From Neurospora crassa OR74A (taxonomy: Eukaryota; Ascomycota; Sordariomycetes; Sordariales; Sordariaceae), in the NCBI RefSeq assembly GCF_000182925.2, contig NC_026503.1, positions 434,001-498,000 on the forward strand: a stretch of 64,000 nt of DNA, given 5' to 3'. The notes beneath the pieces were generated by a model that was not told the origin of the DNA, did not search any database, and saw only the letters and a list, made by a program, of their open reading frames with translations. The translations under genes and the position numbers were made by a program. This document shows, one piece after another, positions 1 through 13,329 of the stretch (position 1 is the stretch's first letter; the number at the start of each line of letters is the position of its first letter).

Positions 1-1076
1 TATATTAAAATTAGGGTATAGGAGGGTAGCCGAGAGGGAGAAATTCTAAAAATAATTAAATTAAAATCGATAAAAATTAAATTGATTTTAGATTTTAGCT
101 TCTATATTTAAGCCTAGAGCCTAATTAACCGTACGCGTACTAGCTACTTACTAACTTATCCTACTTTATTGAATTTTATCCGTTGGTTAGATAAATATTA
201 AAACCGGACGTATAGATTAATATACAGGCAAATATAGGAAGGTTACTAAAGCTAGTATAAAAAAAAAATTTTAGTAGTCTTATAGTAATAAAAATATTTA
301 TATATTTCGCTAAAATAGTAATTTTGCCCGTTTAAATATAGTATATAACGTACCCTTCCCCTATAAGGGTAATATATCGATTTAATAGTCCAATATACGT
401 ACTAGCCTTCTAGAATCCTATTCACTACCTTTACAACCTCTCCTCCTCTTAATAATTCTTTTAATTTACTTATCCGTATTTTACTTTTTTACCCTTAATT
501 AACTTTATTTTATAGAAAAAACCTTATTTTATAGGGAAAACTTTATTTTATAGAGAATAATTTAAAGTTAGTCTATTTTTAGCGATTTAAAACCGAAACC
601 CTATTTTAGAAATTGTTAAATAGATTAAAACCGTCGGCCCCGCCCTCTTTAACTACTAAACTACTAAAGTAAATCTATTTTATTACTAAAGTATAATAGA
701 TTAGAGAATTTTAATTACCCTTCTTTAATTTCGGTTATATTTTAGTTTATTATTGCGCCTTCTATTAATTTAAATTGAACGAATTTACTTTTATTAATAC
801 TATTTTAGACTAAAAGGGTATATAAATTATTTATCCTTCTATTTATTTATTTTATCTATTAATTCTATAATCTAGCTTCTCTTTTTATAATAATAATAAA
901 TTAAATTCTAATTAGCGAACCGCTACTATCTTATAGTAATAAATTATACTTACGTCGGTAGAGCTACTAATTTAAGCGGAGGGCCGGCGAAGTTACCTCA
1001 ACTTTTCTTTACGTTCGGGTATATTGGCGAGTATTATTCTCCCTTATAATTATTATTATTATTATTATTATTATTA
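1..1076. other. AT-rich RIP-type block, no gene seen
   Basis: Very AT-rich sequence dominated by TA steps with almost no CA or TG dinucleotides, which is the composition left by repeat-induced point mutation. No open frame of useful length and no recognisable protein relic was found. It ends in an ATT trinucleotide run that abuts the assembly gap. Confidence 0.6.
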
Positions 1077-1176
1077 NNNNNNNNNNNNNNNNNNNNNNNN
1101 NNNNNNNNNNNNNNNNNNNNNNNNNNNNNNNNNNNNNNNNNNNNNNNNNNNNNNNNNNNNNNNNNNNNNNNNNNNN
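1077..1176. other. Assembly gap (100 N)
   Basis: Exactly 100 N characters, the conventional placeholder for a gap of unknown length. It is bounded by an ATT-repeat on the left and a CCTTT/CTAGTT pyrimidine repeat on the right, so the real missing sequence is probably simple repeat. Distances across it should not be trusted. Confidence 0.97.
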
Positions 1177-1670
1177 CCTTTCCCTTTCTAATTCCTTTTC
1201 TAGTTCCCTTTCTAGTTCCTATCCCTATTCTTCTTCTTAATTCTATTCCCCTACTAACCTATTACTAAAAGATAATAGGCTTTCTATTTAACTTTTAGCG
1301 AACTTCTTCCTATAATTTTATTAATTTCTTTTAATAATTTAATAAATTTCCTACTAATTTCGAATAACTTTCTTATTTTATTTAAACGGAAAATTTAATT
1401 CTAAATTCTTCGAAAATAATAATTATAGAGTTAATAATATCCAATTTTACTTTCCAATTTCTATTTAAAAACTAATCTTTAACTACCCTCATACCCTTCG
1501 GTACTACTAATACCAATTAAATAATAGTAAGAATACTTAAAATAATAATAGAATATTTAAAATAATAATAATATTACTATTATAAATTATAATTAATACT
1601 ACCCCAAATACAAATAACGCTACTATAAACTATAACTAATCCTACCCTAATTATAATAATCCTACCCCAA

Positions 1671-1973
1671 ATTATAATAACCTTATTTTTAATTATATTT
1701 AATACTAATTTAAAAATTAATAAAAAATTTACTTCTATACGTAAACCGTACATTACAGATTCTAAACTATAATAACCTTATTCCTAATTATATTTAATAC
1801 TAATCTAAAGATTAATAAGAAGCTTGTTTCTATACGCAAACCGCGTATAACGGACCCTAAATTATAATAACCCTATCCCTAACTATATTTAATACCGATT
1901 CAAATATATCTAATATTAATCTAAAGATTAATAAAAAGCCTACTTTTATACGTAAGCCGCGTATAACGGCTAA
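1671..1973. repeat. Tandem repeat, 95-bp period, 3 copies
   Basis: The segment starting ATTATAATAACC recurs at 1671, 1766 and 1861, an exact 95-bp spacing. Each copy also carries a TATACGYAARCCG core. Copies differ mainly by C/T and G/A exchanges, as RIP produces. The third copy has a small internal duplication of its TAATATTAATCT part. Confidence 0.8.
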
Positions 1974-2370
1974 ATAGAAGGCCGCATTAGTAATAATTAC
2001 TATTACTCCTCCTATTAACGAACCGGTTAATAGTATAATTAGTACTTCGCTAATATTAATCTAATAACCCGTAAGACAATATTTAAACCGAGAACCGTAC
2101 TATTAATAAGTATTATTTTTATTAATAATATATTAATAATTAGTAATATAGAAAATCGACCGTACTTTTCCTATTATAATATTTACTTCGTTCCATCCTT
2201 TACGCTTCGCCAATTATACGAAATATCCCCTTGCCTACTTATTACTAATAGTAGTAGAATTAAATATAATTCGGGGTTAAAAATTTAACGAAATACCGGC
2301 TAAAAAGAAGGCCAACTAAATACCTATTAGATTCTACTAAGTAGAATCCTAGGCCGTATATTATAATAGA

Positions 2371-2450
2371 ATTAAATTAATTCCTTATATACTACAGCAA
2401 GATTAGATTAATTCCTTACGTACTATAGTAGGATTAAATTAATTCCTTTC
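2371..2450. repeat. Tandem repeat, 31-bp period
   Basis: ATTARATTAATTCCTT begins at 2371, 2402 and 2433, giving two full 31-bp units and a partial third. Differences between copies are transitions. Confidence 0.75.
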
Positions 2451-3120
2451 GGTATAAAAGAAGGTTAATAGCTTAAGCCCTACTAAAACTAATAAAATAG
2501 TATTAGAAGGCTATAAAGCAATTTAAAATTTAAGTATTAGGGGCTAATTATCTATTAATAACTTAATTACTAATTAAAGCGAATTTAGTATTATTATTAC
2601 TACTACTATTATTATCCTTATTATTATCCCTATTATTATCCCCCTTCCCTATTCCCTTCCCTATTCTTTTTTTTATTCCCTTCCCTATTCCTTATTCCTA
2701 TTCTTTATTTTTACCTATATTCCTATCCCCTATTCCTATCTCTATTCCCCGATAATATTTTATTTCTTATTCCTACCTCCTACTCCTATCTATATTTTTA
2801 TTCATTTTCCTTCATTTTTCGTCCTATTCTCCTTCTTTTTTCTATTCTTTTTTATTCTATTTTCGTCCTATTCCTTCTATTTTATTTACTTATTTTACTA
2901 TTTAAACTTACTATTAATAATAATAAGAAGAATAATAATTTTTAATTTGATTTTCTAAATCCAACTCTCGCCCTATTCCCCCAAGGGATTATATTCTATT
3001 ATTTAATACTATTAAGACTTTATAAACGGTTCTATTGCTTAATACTATTAGGATTTTACGGATAACCTTTATATAGAAGTTAAAAGTTATTAAAAATAAT
3101 AAGAAGTTAACAAATAAAAT

Positions 3121-3254
3121 AATACCGCTAATAACCCCAAGCTACAATAACCAACCGAGCTTAAAAACCAAACTAATACCGCTAATAATACCCAAATTAC
3201 AATACCTAAACCAGCCTAATAATTTAAGAATTAAACTAATACTGCTAATAATAC
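3121..3254. repeat. Minisatellite, left part
   Basis: Units beginning AATACCGCTAATAA and containing CTACAATAACCAACCGAG recur with a spacing of about 54-63 bp (starts near 3121, 3175, 3238). The same array resumes at 11425 on the far side of the LTR retrotransposon, so it was a single array before that insertion. Confidence 0.8.
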
Positions 3255-3488
3255 TATTACAGGCATTACTGCTATGTTCCTGTATATAGATGGGTGCTGT
3301 ACTGCAGTGGTGCAGCCAGCTTGCAACTATCTAAGTGCAATACAGCAGTCACGTACACACGTACTGTAGCCCGTATACTCGGGTCCACAGCGTGCCCTAT
3401 ATAGTTCTTGTACGCGCATAGGATTCTCTTCCTATTCCTTGTACAATAATTAAAGTCTTAGCTTAGTGCTTGCTCGCGCCCCGTAATA
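3255..3488 (+). repeat. 5' LTR of the first retrotransposon
   Basis: 234 bp, aligned end to end without length change to 11191-11424. Terminal sequences read TATTAC at the start and TAATA at the end, which fit an original TGTTAC...TGACA after RIP transitions. The central part keeps many CA/TG dinucleotides that are TA in the other copy, so this LTR is less mutated in its first half. Confidence 0.88.
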
Positions 3489-6029
3489 TTTTGTTGTGCT
3501 TAACTATCGTATTAACGTACAATAAGTAATTTTAGAAAGAATAAAGGTAATAAGAGACTATTATAGTAATTTAGTCTTTATAAGATTATGTTTGGCCGAT
3601 TAGAGTAGTCGCTAGTAATTAATTAAAGTGTATTCGATACCGATCGATATAAAGCGAGAATTTTAATTAAGTATTATAATAATTTTAGAATTATAAACGC
3701 GATTATTGATATTTATTTTTATTTATTATTGGTAAAAATTATAATAAGATATTTAGTTCCGGTAATTAATAATAATCCTAGTAGGATTAAATTGACCTAC
3801 GTAAGGTATTCCTTGTACTATTAAAAAGCTTCGACCTATTCTAGTATATTTATAAAGAGGAAGTAACTAGCCTTTTAATCCCTAAAAATTTCGCCGAAAA
3901 GGCTAGGGCCTCTCTTAAAATTATAAAATTATTTTATTACTTTAATGTTAAATTTAAGGACCTTAATAACGAAGTTAATACTATTATTGAAGTAAAAGAT
4001 AAGTTAGTAGCCGCTTTTAAGAAGGAAGTTAAAGGTTTTAAGACCCGAATTACTATATTCGAAGTATTTAAAGTCTAATAAGTAATTCAAATTAATTAAT
4101 AGTAATAGAAGTATAATAGTATTATTAAAAAAAATATAGTCCTATAAAAGAATATCGCCTCTCTATAGTCAAACAACGATTCCCTACGTACTATTATTAG
4201 TTAAAAGGAGTGTAATATTGTAATAGCGGAATAGTAATATACCGACTTACTAATTATATCCTAATTTTAAAACGATACCTTTAAAAAGATAAATATTAAT
4301 TATAAAGAAGCCCTCGCCGAAATTAACCGGGCCAAAATCCTTCGCAAAGAATTTAATTATATTAAATAAAGGTTTAAAAATACTTAAATCGAGGCTTAAT
4401 TCGGCGTAACCAAACCAATAGAAGTAATTATTAAGAATTCTAAATTCTTTATACGTATAAATAATAGTAATAAATCGGATATATAAAATGCCTAAAAGGA
4501 GGTTTCTAAAAGAAAAAGTATTAGCTGTACTAATAATAATAGTAGGGATAGAACTACTATTAACGGTACTAGTATTAGTAGGTTCGGCGTTAGTAGTATA
4601 GGAGGAGCCGGCGAACTTACTGGTTAAAAGCCTAAAATAGGCGGAGGATTTAGTAGATTTAGAGGTTTTAGTGGAGGTTTTAATAAATCTAAAAACTTTA
4701 GCGGAGGATTTAATTCTAATAGTCCTAGCGGTCTAAACGGAGGTAACGGCCTCGGCGGCTATTTTATAGGCCTAAGTAATTATTACTTTATCTCCGCACT
4801 AATAATCGATATTTATACCTAACGTTGTAATCTAACTAAAGACCCTAAGTAATTTACTAATAAAGAAAAGGATATATTTAAACGCTATAATTAATTTATC
4901 GCCTAATTAATAACTATTTGTATCCGTTAGGAAGTCGATAGTTATAATTTTATAAATAAGAAGACTAAACTCTTATATATAATAGGTTATTTAAACGGCG
5001 AAATTAGAATTACTATTGCTACTAATATAAGAAAGATCCTAGATAACCTTTATTATTCAGTTATTTAGGATTAATCTATTGGATAGGGATTTTTAAACTA
5101 CTTAACCTCCTACTTTTAATAAGGTAATATTATTATTATCTTTAAAAAAGCTATAGCCTAATTAAAGTAAAGTACGGGCGCTAATAATAAATTTACTAAT
5201 TTTACCGACTTTGAAGCGTAATTTACTATATTAACGGATAGGTGCAATTATAATATAACTACGAAGGTTCGTATATTGAAGGATAAAATTAATAGGGACC
5301 TCTGTACTATAATATCCTATTAATATAATACCCTTAATTGTAATAATTAGAAGGGTTAGGTAAAATTATATTGTAATTTATCTAAATCTCTTAATAATAC
5401 TACTTTCTGCAATAATAGCGGTTAGGCTAATAGTAGCGGTAATAACGGCGGCGGTAACGGTAATAGTAGTAATAATAAATAAAAGGACTCCGAAGTAATA
5501 AAAATCGACCGGATTAAAATAAATAAAATTAACCCGGAAGTTGTCTAAGCCTGCTTCGTGGCTAAATAGTATATTAAGTATAGTAAACCCGGCTATTAAG
5601 CTTATAAATACTGTAACTAAATTAATTATAGTAGTAAATTTAAAGTTATTAATAATAGTAATTCTAATACTAATAGTAATAAGAGTAACGGGACCCAAAA
5701 TAGGGGATCTAATAAATAGAACGTTAGAATTATAATAAACCCCGCGCCCTTGAAGGATATAGCTGAGATAACGGTTCCCGAAATTATTACCGCCTAATAA
5801 TAGGGAAATAGTAAGCCTTCGGATTAAAATGCATCCGGAGGCCTAAAGGGGACTAAAGAATTAAGAAAGAGGAAATTACAAATAGTACTATCGAGAATAT
5901 AAGTATTTAATAGGCTTTTACTTACTAGAAAAGCGAACCTTTATCTATAGAAAGTTTAAATATTTATAAATAAAATACTACCCTCTTATCCACCTATCTT
6001 TAATACCCCTAATGCAATAATAAAATTAA

Positions 6030-9000
6030 TTGCGTATTATTAATTAATTCTAACTATATAAGGAAAACTTTTATTAATAGAACGTTCGTAGAAAAAGTAT
6101 ACTTTAAATTATATTAACTTAATAAAATAAAACCCCTATATTTAATAAATAGAAGGTTTAAAGAATAGGTTAAATATTATATAGAAACGACCATACAAAT
6201 CGGCTGCTACAAAGAGACAATTAAGCTTTTTGTAATAGAATTGGCCTACGAATACCCTATAATTCTAAGATAGTTATAATTATAATTCCATAACCTAAAA
6301 GTTAACTAAGTAATTAATAAAGTTATATAGAATAAAAATTATATAGGAAATTATATTAATAAGGTTAAAATTATTAAAGTATTAATAATACTAATATCCT
6401 TAATTCTAAATATAATGCTAAATTCGCTCTCAAACGAATAAAGGATAATTAAGGTAGTAAAGCGAAGAGTAATTATTAATTCTAAAAAACCTTAATTAGT
6501 AAATTAAGTAGTAATAGACTAAATATTTATATATCCTACAAAAGCGCTAAAGGGGAGCCAAACTATAATAATAGAAGCTCCCTCGTAGCTAATAACGGTT
6601 AAGGAATTTAAAGAACCTTTCGGCCTTAATAGGAAACTAAATAAATTTAGAATAATAATAGAAATTAAAGGCGGTCGTAGAATATAAATAATAATAAAGC
6701 CAGAACGGATTAAGTACGTATATCTATACCGCTTCGAGCTAATAAACTTAGAAATAAACCCTCTTAATACAATAAATTTCCAATTAATTAACGTAGAAAC
6801 CTTTATAATAATAATACAATTGAAGAATGTATGTATTAATTCAATTACTTAAGTAGAATTAGAAGAGCTTTAAAAAGATAAAACGTACGTAGTTATACTA
6901 ACGTTATTCGAAGATACTTAGAGGGATATTATATAAGGTAGAGGGGAATTATATAAAAAGTATTTCGAAGACCCTAAGGTTTATAATCTTATTAACGTTT
7001 ATAAAACCGAAGCGGCGGAAAATTAATTCTCTACTATAGCCTTTAAATTAAAGAAAACCGTTCGTACCTTCGTTAATCGAATATATAATTTAAAAGAGTA
7101 AGAACTAATGCCGTTTAAGTAAAAATTTGTACTACTAACGGAAATTAACCGGATTTGTAGTATTATAGAAAAGGATATACAAAAGTTTATAAATAAGTCT
7201 ATAAAACTAAAATATACCCCTAAGGAAGTTAAAAAACACTTCCCTAATAAATATAAAGACCTATTTAAAATAACCAACCCTATAAATACGGAGGTACTAC
7301 TAAAACACCGTTTATATAACTACAAAATTAAACTAATCCCGGGTAATAAACTATTATATTTAAAGGCGAGACCGATATTGCCGCAAGAATTCAAAGTTAT
7401 TAAATAGTAGTTTAATAATAACTTCGCCAAAGGATTTATACGACCCTCCACATCCAACGTAGCCTCCCCAATACTATTAATATAGAAACCAAATAATAGT
7501 ATAAAGATTTATATTAATTACCGGAGTATTAATAATATTTCTTTAAAGAATCGCTACCCCTTACTATTAATTAGAGAGACCTTAGACGTTATTTATAAAG
7601 TGAAATAATTTACAAAGGTAAATATTATTATAATATTTAATAAACTACGTATAACAAAAGGCTATAAATAATTAACGGCCTTTATTATACAATTCGGATT
7701 ATATAAATTACTAATATACCCCTTCGGGTTATTAAAGGTACTAGCCTCTTTCTAAAACTTTATTAATAATATTTTATATAATATTTTAAATATATATATT
7801 ATAGTATACTTCGATAACGTCTTAATCTTCTCTAAAACGTACGAGGAGTATATTAAATATATTAAGGAGGTATTTTAATAATTAATAAATACGGGTCTAT
7901 AAATTAATATTAATAAATACGAATTTTATATTTAACGAACGAAATACTTTAAGCTTATTATTACCCCTAATAATATCGAAATAAATCTAAATAAAGTAGA
8001 AACTATTACTTACTAAGAAGCGCTAACCTTAAAGTACTAACTATAATAATTTCTAAATTTCACTAACTTCTATAGGCAATTTATAATCTAATTCTCTTCT
8101 ATAATAAAACTACTATATAAACTTACAAAGAAAAGCGCAGACTAACAGTAGGAAAATAAGTACGAAGCGGTATTCCAATTGCTAAAAGAGGCATTTACAA
8201 TAGTTCCAATCCTTAAAATTTATAATTAGGAGAAGCCTATAATAGTAAAAATCAATACGTTTAACTAATTGTCTAGGGGAACCCTATCTCAAATATATAA
8301 CGATAGCCAACTCTATCCAATCGCCTACTTTTCAATTAAATATTTAATAGTCGAATATAATTATAATATCTATAATAAGGAATTCCTTACAATAGTAAAA
8401 ATACTAAAAGAATAGTAACTAAAATTTAAGGGTACAACTTAACCCTTTAAAATCATTACGGATTATAAGAATTTAAAGACGTTTAATACTATAAAGAAGT
8501 TTACGCCTAGGTATATATACTAATTAGAATTCCTTTTACAATTTAATTTTATAATTAAATACCGGCCTAATTCTATTAATATAAAGTTAGACGTATTAAG
8601 TAAAAAGCCGGAACATATCCCTAAGGATACTTTAGATAATAAACTATAAACTAAGGAAAAATTATTAATCGACCCTAATCGTTTTAATAAATTATTTAAT
8701 GAAGAAGACGGATTCTATATTAATATTATATTAGATACAAGGGAATTACTCGTTATTTATATATTTAAGGGCGAAGAAAGGGGCGAAGAAGGGAATAATA
8801 AAGCTAATTCAATAATTTATACTAATAATCTAATATTAAAATCTTATAGTAATTCGATAATAATAGTAAACATCATAGTAATTATTAAAGAAAATAAATA
8901 ATAACCGAAGTACCTAAAGAAAGTCCTACGCATCCCCTTCGTAGAATACTACCTTGTTAATAATAAAGCAATATTTAAGGATCGAATTGTAATACCCCTA

Positions 9001-10330
9001 AATAATAATAAAACCTAATTAGAACTAATTTATAGGACCTACACCTTAATATTTAATAGCTATCTAAGGAGGGATAAAACGCTCAATCTAATAAATCGTA
9101 TATATTAGTAGCCGGGCTTAACTATAGTAATTAATGTTTACTATAAAGGCTGCCTCTCGTACTTAAAGACCAAACTATTACAATTAGCGCTAATAGGTTT
9201 TTTAAAACTATTACTATTACCCTATATTCTGTAGTAAAATATTTCTGTAAATTACGTTACACTACTACCCAAATTAATAAAAAATAGGAAGGGAGTAGCC
9301 TACTAATATATAATAATAATAGTAGATAGGTTGATTAAAATAAAGTATTTTATCCCCTATAAAGGCTTATTGATTGAGGAACTAGTAGAAAAATTTATCG
9401 ATTGTATTTATACCCTATATAGTTTACTAAATACTATTATATTAAATAGGGGAATATAATTTGTATCTGTATTTTAATAATAACTTTCAAATAAATTAGA
9501 AATTAAATTAAAACTCTCTACGTTATATTATAAAGAGACGAATAATTAAATAGAAAGGATTAATATAGAAATAGAATAATACTTTTAGATATTTATTAAT
9601 TAGACCTAAAATAATTAAATTAACTAACTAGTATTAACTAAATTTTAAAGTAATAACCTTCAATTAATAACTATAGAAGTCTTACTATTTTTCGCTAACT
9701 ACGGGTTTTACCCCCAAATAGGAACCGAACCTTTAAGACCCCTACTACCAAATATATTACTAAAGTAATAGTAGTAAATATTTAAAATAAATAAAGTTGT
9801 AGAGTGTTTTAAGGTGGTATAGAATAGGCTAATTATATTATTATAGTAGGCTTAAGACCGGTATAAAGCGGCAGCTAATATAAAAAAGATAAATACCCTT
9901 AAATATAAATTAAGTGATATAATTATATTAAATATAAAAAACTACGTTATAGGCCGGCTAATGGTAAAATTATTACTAAAATTCGAGGGCCCCTTTCGGG
10001 TAATAAAAGTAAATTTACATTCTTTAGAACTATCTTTATTAACGAATATAAAGGTTATATACGTAATTAATATATTTAGAGTTAAATTTTATATAGAGGG
10101 GCTACTAGGATAATCAAATTTAGTTACGGACGTTAAGGTAAATAACGGTATAATAATTACTAGAATTAACGATTTTATAGAAGAGAAACGTTAAGAATTT
10201 AAGGCTTTCTTAAATTACTAAAAAATCGGAAGTAATTAGTATTACTAAATTAAATAGATTTATTACCTACCTAATTAGTAATTAGTAACGAACTTGGACG
10301 GCTATAATGAATTGGTTTAGGAACTATATA
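6030..10330 (+). pseudogene. Degraded gag-pol (protease, RT, RNase H, integrase, chromodomain-like tail)
   Basis: Translated fragments align to Ty3/gypsy pol in order. A retropepsin-like segment lies near 6040-6300 (LINSNYIRKTF resembles LIDSGC...AF, with the catalytic D now N). RT near 7440-7980 has KPNNSIKIYINYRSINNI and a polymerase box YFDN where YLDD is expected. RNase H near 8270-8620 ends in YRPNSINIKLDVLSKKPE. Integrase core lies near 9270-9600 (VDRLIKIKYFIPY, then LNRGI where a DRG triad is expected). Near 10190-10330 a Trp/Tyr-rich segment resembles the chromodomain tail of chromoviruses; this last call is weaker. Stops are frequent throughout. Gag probably lies upstream near 3560-5760 but its zinc knuckle could not be confirmed. 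Confidence 0.82.
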
Positions 10331-11190
10331 ATAATTGCCCTAAGCTAGGTCTCCCTTACCCAATTTTTAAAAAAAGATTCAAAGCGTAATAGAAATCTAA
10401 AGACCTTTCCAACCCTAACGAATTATAATTATAACTAAAGCTCCTATTACCGGTACTAATATAGCCTACGGATAAGTAAATTGATAAGTAAATTAGAAGG
10501 AATTTAAAATTAAATAAAAAGTAAGCGGAGAATTGAATAAAAAGAAAAGAATTTAGTTCGATTTATTCCGTACACCCTAATCGAATACTTTATAATATAC
10601 CCTTTTATAAAATAATTATTAACGGTACTGAGAGATAGTACGTTTTACGGCGGTTTTATATCTCCTATTCCCTAGAGTAGCCCTATATAATTAATACTAA
10701 ATTAGAAAATAAGAAAAGTTTAAAAATTTTTATAAATTAATAGTATAATAATTAAATATTTAAAGAAAAAATAAGTTACAGTAGGGAATTAAATGCGCGA
10801 ACTCTCTAATACTTATACTAATAGCGGCTACGGGCGTCCTACGCAAACCGCTATACTATAGGCGTCCTTATAGCACCCCCAATAGGGTTAATAATAGTAA
10901 AAATCGTTAAGGTTCTCTATATATAATAATTAGACTAATTTCTAGCTTACAAATAGATTATTAAAGGTAATAATAACTCTTATAGTAAAAGAGTCGGATT
11001 TAATAATATTTTAGCTAGTATTTTACCCTTAAGCGGGAATTGGGGCACCGGCGGGCACTAAGCAGCTTCCTATTTTAGTAAAAGTTTTACTGGTACTTAA
11101 TTAGGCGCAGCTATAGGAAGGATTAGGAAGGCCTACTTTATTGATAATAATGGATTTCTTCGAAGGGAACTTTATTTTAGAAGGGGGTAG

Positions 11191-11424
11191 TATTATAAAT
11201 ATTACTACTATATTCCTATATATAGATAGGTACTATATTACAATAATATAGCCAGCTTACAATTATCTAAGTATAGTACAGCAGTCACGTGTATACGTAC
11301 TGTGGCCCGTATACTCGGGTCCACAGCGTGCCCTACATAGTTCTCGTGCGCGCACAGGATTCTCTTCCTATTCCTCGTACAACAATCAAAGTCTTAGTTT
11401 AGTGCTTACTCGCGCCCCGTGATA
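11191..11424 (+). repeat. 3' LTR of the first retrotransposon
   Basis: Same length as the 5' LTR. Its left half is heavily RIP-mutated, while its right half (about 11280-11424) retains GC-rich, CA/TG-containing sequence. The two LTRs are thus mutated in complementary places. The following 5 bp are the target duplication AATAC. Confidence 0.88.
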
Positions 11425-11648
11425 AATACCCAAACTATAATAACCAACCAAGCCTAAGAACTTAAGAACTAAACTAATACCGCCAATAATACCCAAACTA
11501 CGATAACCAACCGAGTTTAAGAACCTAAGAACTAAATTAATACTATTAATAATACTTAAGCTATAATAACCAACCGAGCCTAAGAATTAAATTAATACCG
11601 CTAATAATACTTAAATTAGTCTAATAGCCTAAGAATTAAACTAATAAG
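11425..11648. repeat. Minisatellite, right part
   Basis: Continuation of the array seen at 3121-3254. AATAC(C/T) unit starts fall near 11425, 11476, 11539 and 11593 (spacing about 51-63 bp), with CAACCRAGYYTAAGAA inside each unit. Confidence 0.8.
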
Positions 11649-11669
11649 CTAATTAATATCTACTCTCTA

Positions 11670-11900
11670 AGAATATATAATAAATATTATTATTAAAATT
11701 CGGGCTATAGGTACTATAAGTTCCTAATAAACCTCTTAAGCTTTATTATTTCTTTAATTATATAAATTATTATTATTAAGAAACTAATATGCAATAAATA
11801 TTACTACCAACAATCGGGCTATAAGTACTGTAAATTCTTAATAAACCTCTCAAGCTTTATTATCTCTTTAATTATATAGATTATTATCGTTGAAAAATTA
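11670..11900. repeat. Tandem duplication, about 114-bp period
   Basis: CGGGCTATARGTACTRTAA appears at 11701 and 11815, each followed by an AATAAACCTCTYAAGC segment. Two diverged copies in an otherwise featureless AT-rich stretch. No gene is visible between 11900 and 12590; a shared CTACCTACGGGTAAATA element occurs near 12240 and 12446. Confidence 0.7.
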
Positions 11901-12589
11901 ATTATTAATTTAAAGAATATAAATACTACTATAGGCAATAAATTTCAACGGACGAAATAATAGCGAAGAAGGAATCCTAACGAAGTACTAGCCAAGAAGG
12001 TTACCCCGTGCGAACGCCTAACTATTAAATAGAAAACCGAGCCGGCTATTAAACCGCACGCTTAGTATAGTGATTTAAAGGAATATAGTTTTATATTATT
12101 AAAGTAAATTTATTATTAATTATCTATTTCTACCCTCCTAATTACTTCCCCCCTCCTCTACCCCCTAGGTTATACCTTTAAACTATAAGTCGTATATAAG
12201 TCCTAAACCGTTGGAAGGTGCTAATACTATATTAATTCCACTACCTACGGGTAAATAGGTAATAATCCGAGCTGAGGCGGGTAGATAAGTATAATACTAT
12301 ATACTACAAACCTAAAAATTCCCCTTCTATCTTTTTTTCCCTTTTTCTTTTCTTCTCCCTATAGTTAGTATAATTATTAATCTAAAGTAAGACCTTAACC
12401 TAATAGAAAGGTAAATTAATATTATATCCTCTAACCTACTACCTACGGGTAAATAAGATATATTATAAGTAGAGGTAGGTAGATAGTACGTTTTTTATTT
12501 AACTATAGGAAGAAAAAAGAAAGAAAGAAGAAAGTAGAAGTGAACTGTATTAATTTAGTCCTACCTTAATTAATACTTTATTACCCAAT

Positions 12590-13320
12590 TTACTTATAAA
12601 TACTTTATAATTTTATTACGAAGTCGGTACATTTCATTAGCCTCTCTTATAACTAAATTATCCGTATTAAAATTATTTAGCTAACCTTCTTCTTTATTTA
12701 GGGTAGCGATAATAATTAACCTCCGAATTACTTTCCGAATTTTTTTAAATTCGGGCTATATATCCTTATACTGAAATATAAAGTTATATAAGCTAATAGT
12801 AGTTAGAATAATATTCCTCTAGCTTAAAATACTATATTTTTAATCTACCTAATAGATATAGAACTTTTTAACTAAAATACCCTATATAATTTCGGTAGTA
12901 ATCCGAAACGAATTATAGTATTTATTAAATAATTCTTCCTTATTTTAGAAAGCTCCGCAACCTTATTCTAATATATAGTATCGAATATTATAATATAGGA
13001 CTAGTAACCTCTTTATTCCTAAATAACCTATATCCCCTAAATAATACTAATCGTTAGGGATTTGAAAATTATAATTAATAGTATTATTAAAAATATAAGA
13101 ATCGTAGGTAGAGCCTTTCTAACCTACGTATAAATAAGTAAAGCGCTTATTTATATTAATAGCGCCTAAAACGTTCTAAATAGTAAAGCTTTTACGGGTA
13201 ATTTATACTAATACCTAGTTAAGCTCTATACGTATAGTAAAGAACTTCCTATTTATTACTCCGAAGTAATTCTAGAAATAGGGATACTATTTACTATCCC
13301 TCCGGATCCGAGGTTGAACT
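12590..13320 (-). pseudogene. PIF/Harbinger-type transposase relic (DDE_Tnp_4)
   Basis: Minus-strand translation gives GSTYDSYIFNN followed about 25 codons later by YYLGDIGYLGIKRLLV, then NKEELFNKYYNSFR and NFIFQYKDI. This resembles the DDE_Tnp_4 nuclease core: a G-S-x-x-D-S block, the second catalytic Asp in a YYLADAGY-type block, the EELFNLRH-type helix and the ALHNFI-type C-terminal block. Several in-frame stops are explicable by RIP. Element ends were not located, so only the coding core is annotated. Confidence 0.68.
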
Positions 13321-13329
13321 TCGGGATTA

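Larger units (their letters stand above)
1177..3120. other. AT-rich RIP-type repeats, no gene seen
   Basis: Continuation of the RIP-like block. It contains a 95-bp tandem repeat and a 31-bp tandem repeat (listed separately), and CT-rich low-complexity tracts near 2600-2900. No coding relic could be recognised. Confidence 0.55.
3255..11424 (+). mobile_element. Complete RIP-mutated Ty3/gypsy-type LTR retrotransposon (8170 bp)
   Basis: Two direct repeats of exactly 234 bp (3255-3488 and 11191-11424) bound the element, and the 5 bp on each outer side are identical (AATAC at 3250-3254 and 11425-11429), giving a perfect target site duplication. Inside, on the plus strand, are relics of gag-like sequence, aspartic protease, reverse transcriptase, RNase H and integrase in that order. 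Protease-RT-RNaseH-IN order marks Ty3/gypsy rather than Ty1/copia. All frames are broken by many stops, nearly all explicable by C-to-T/G-to-A change, so the copy is dead. Confidence 0.92.
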
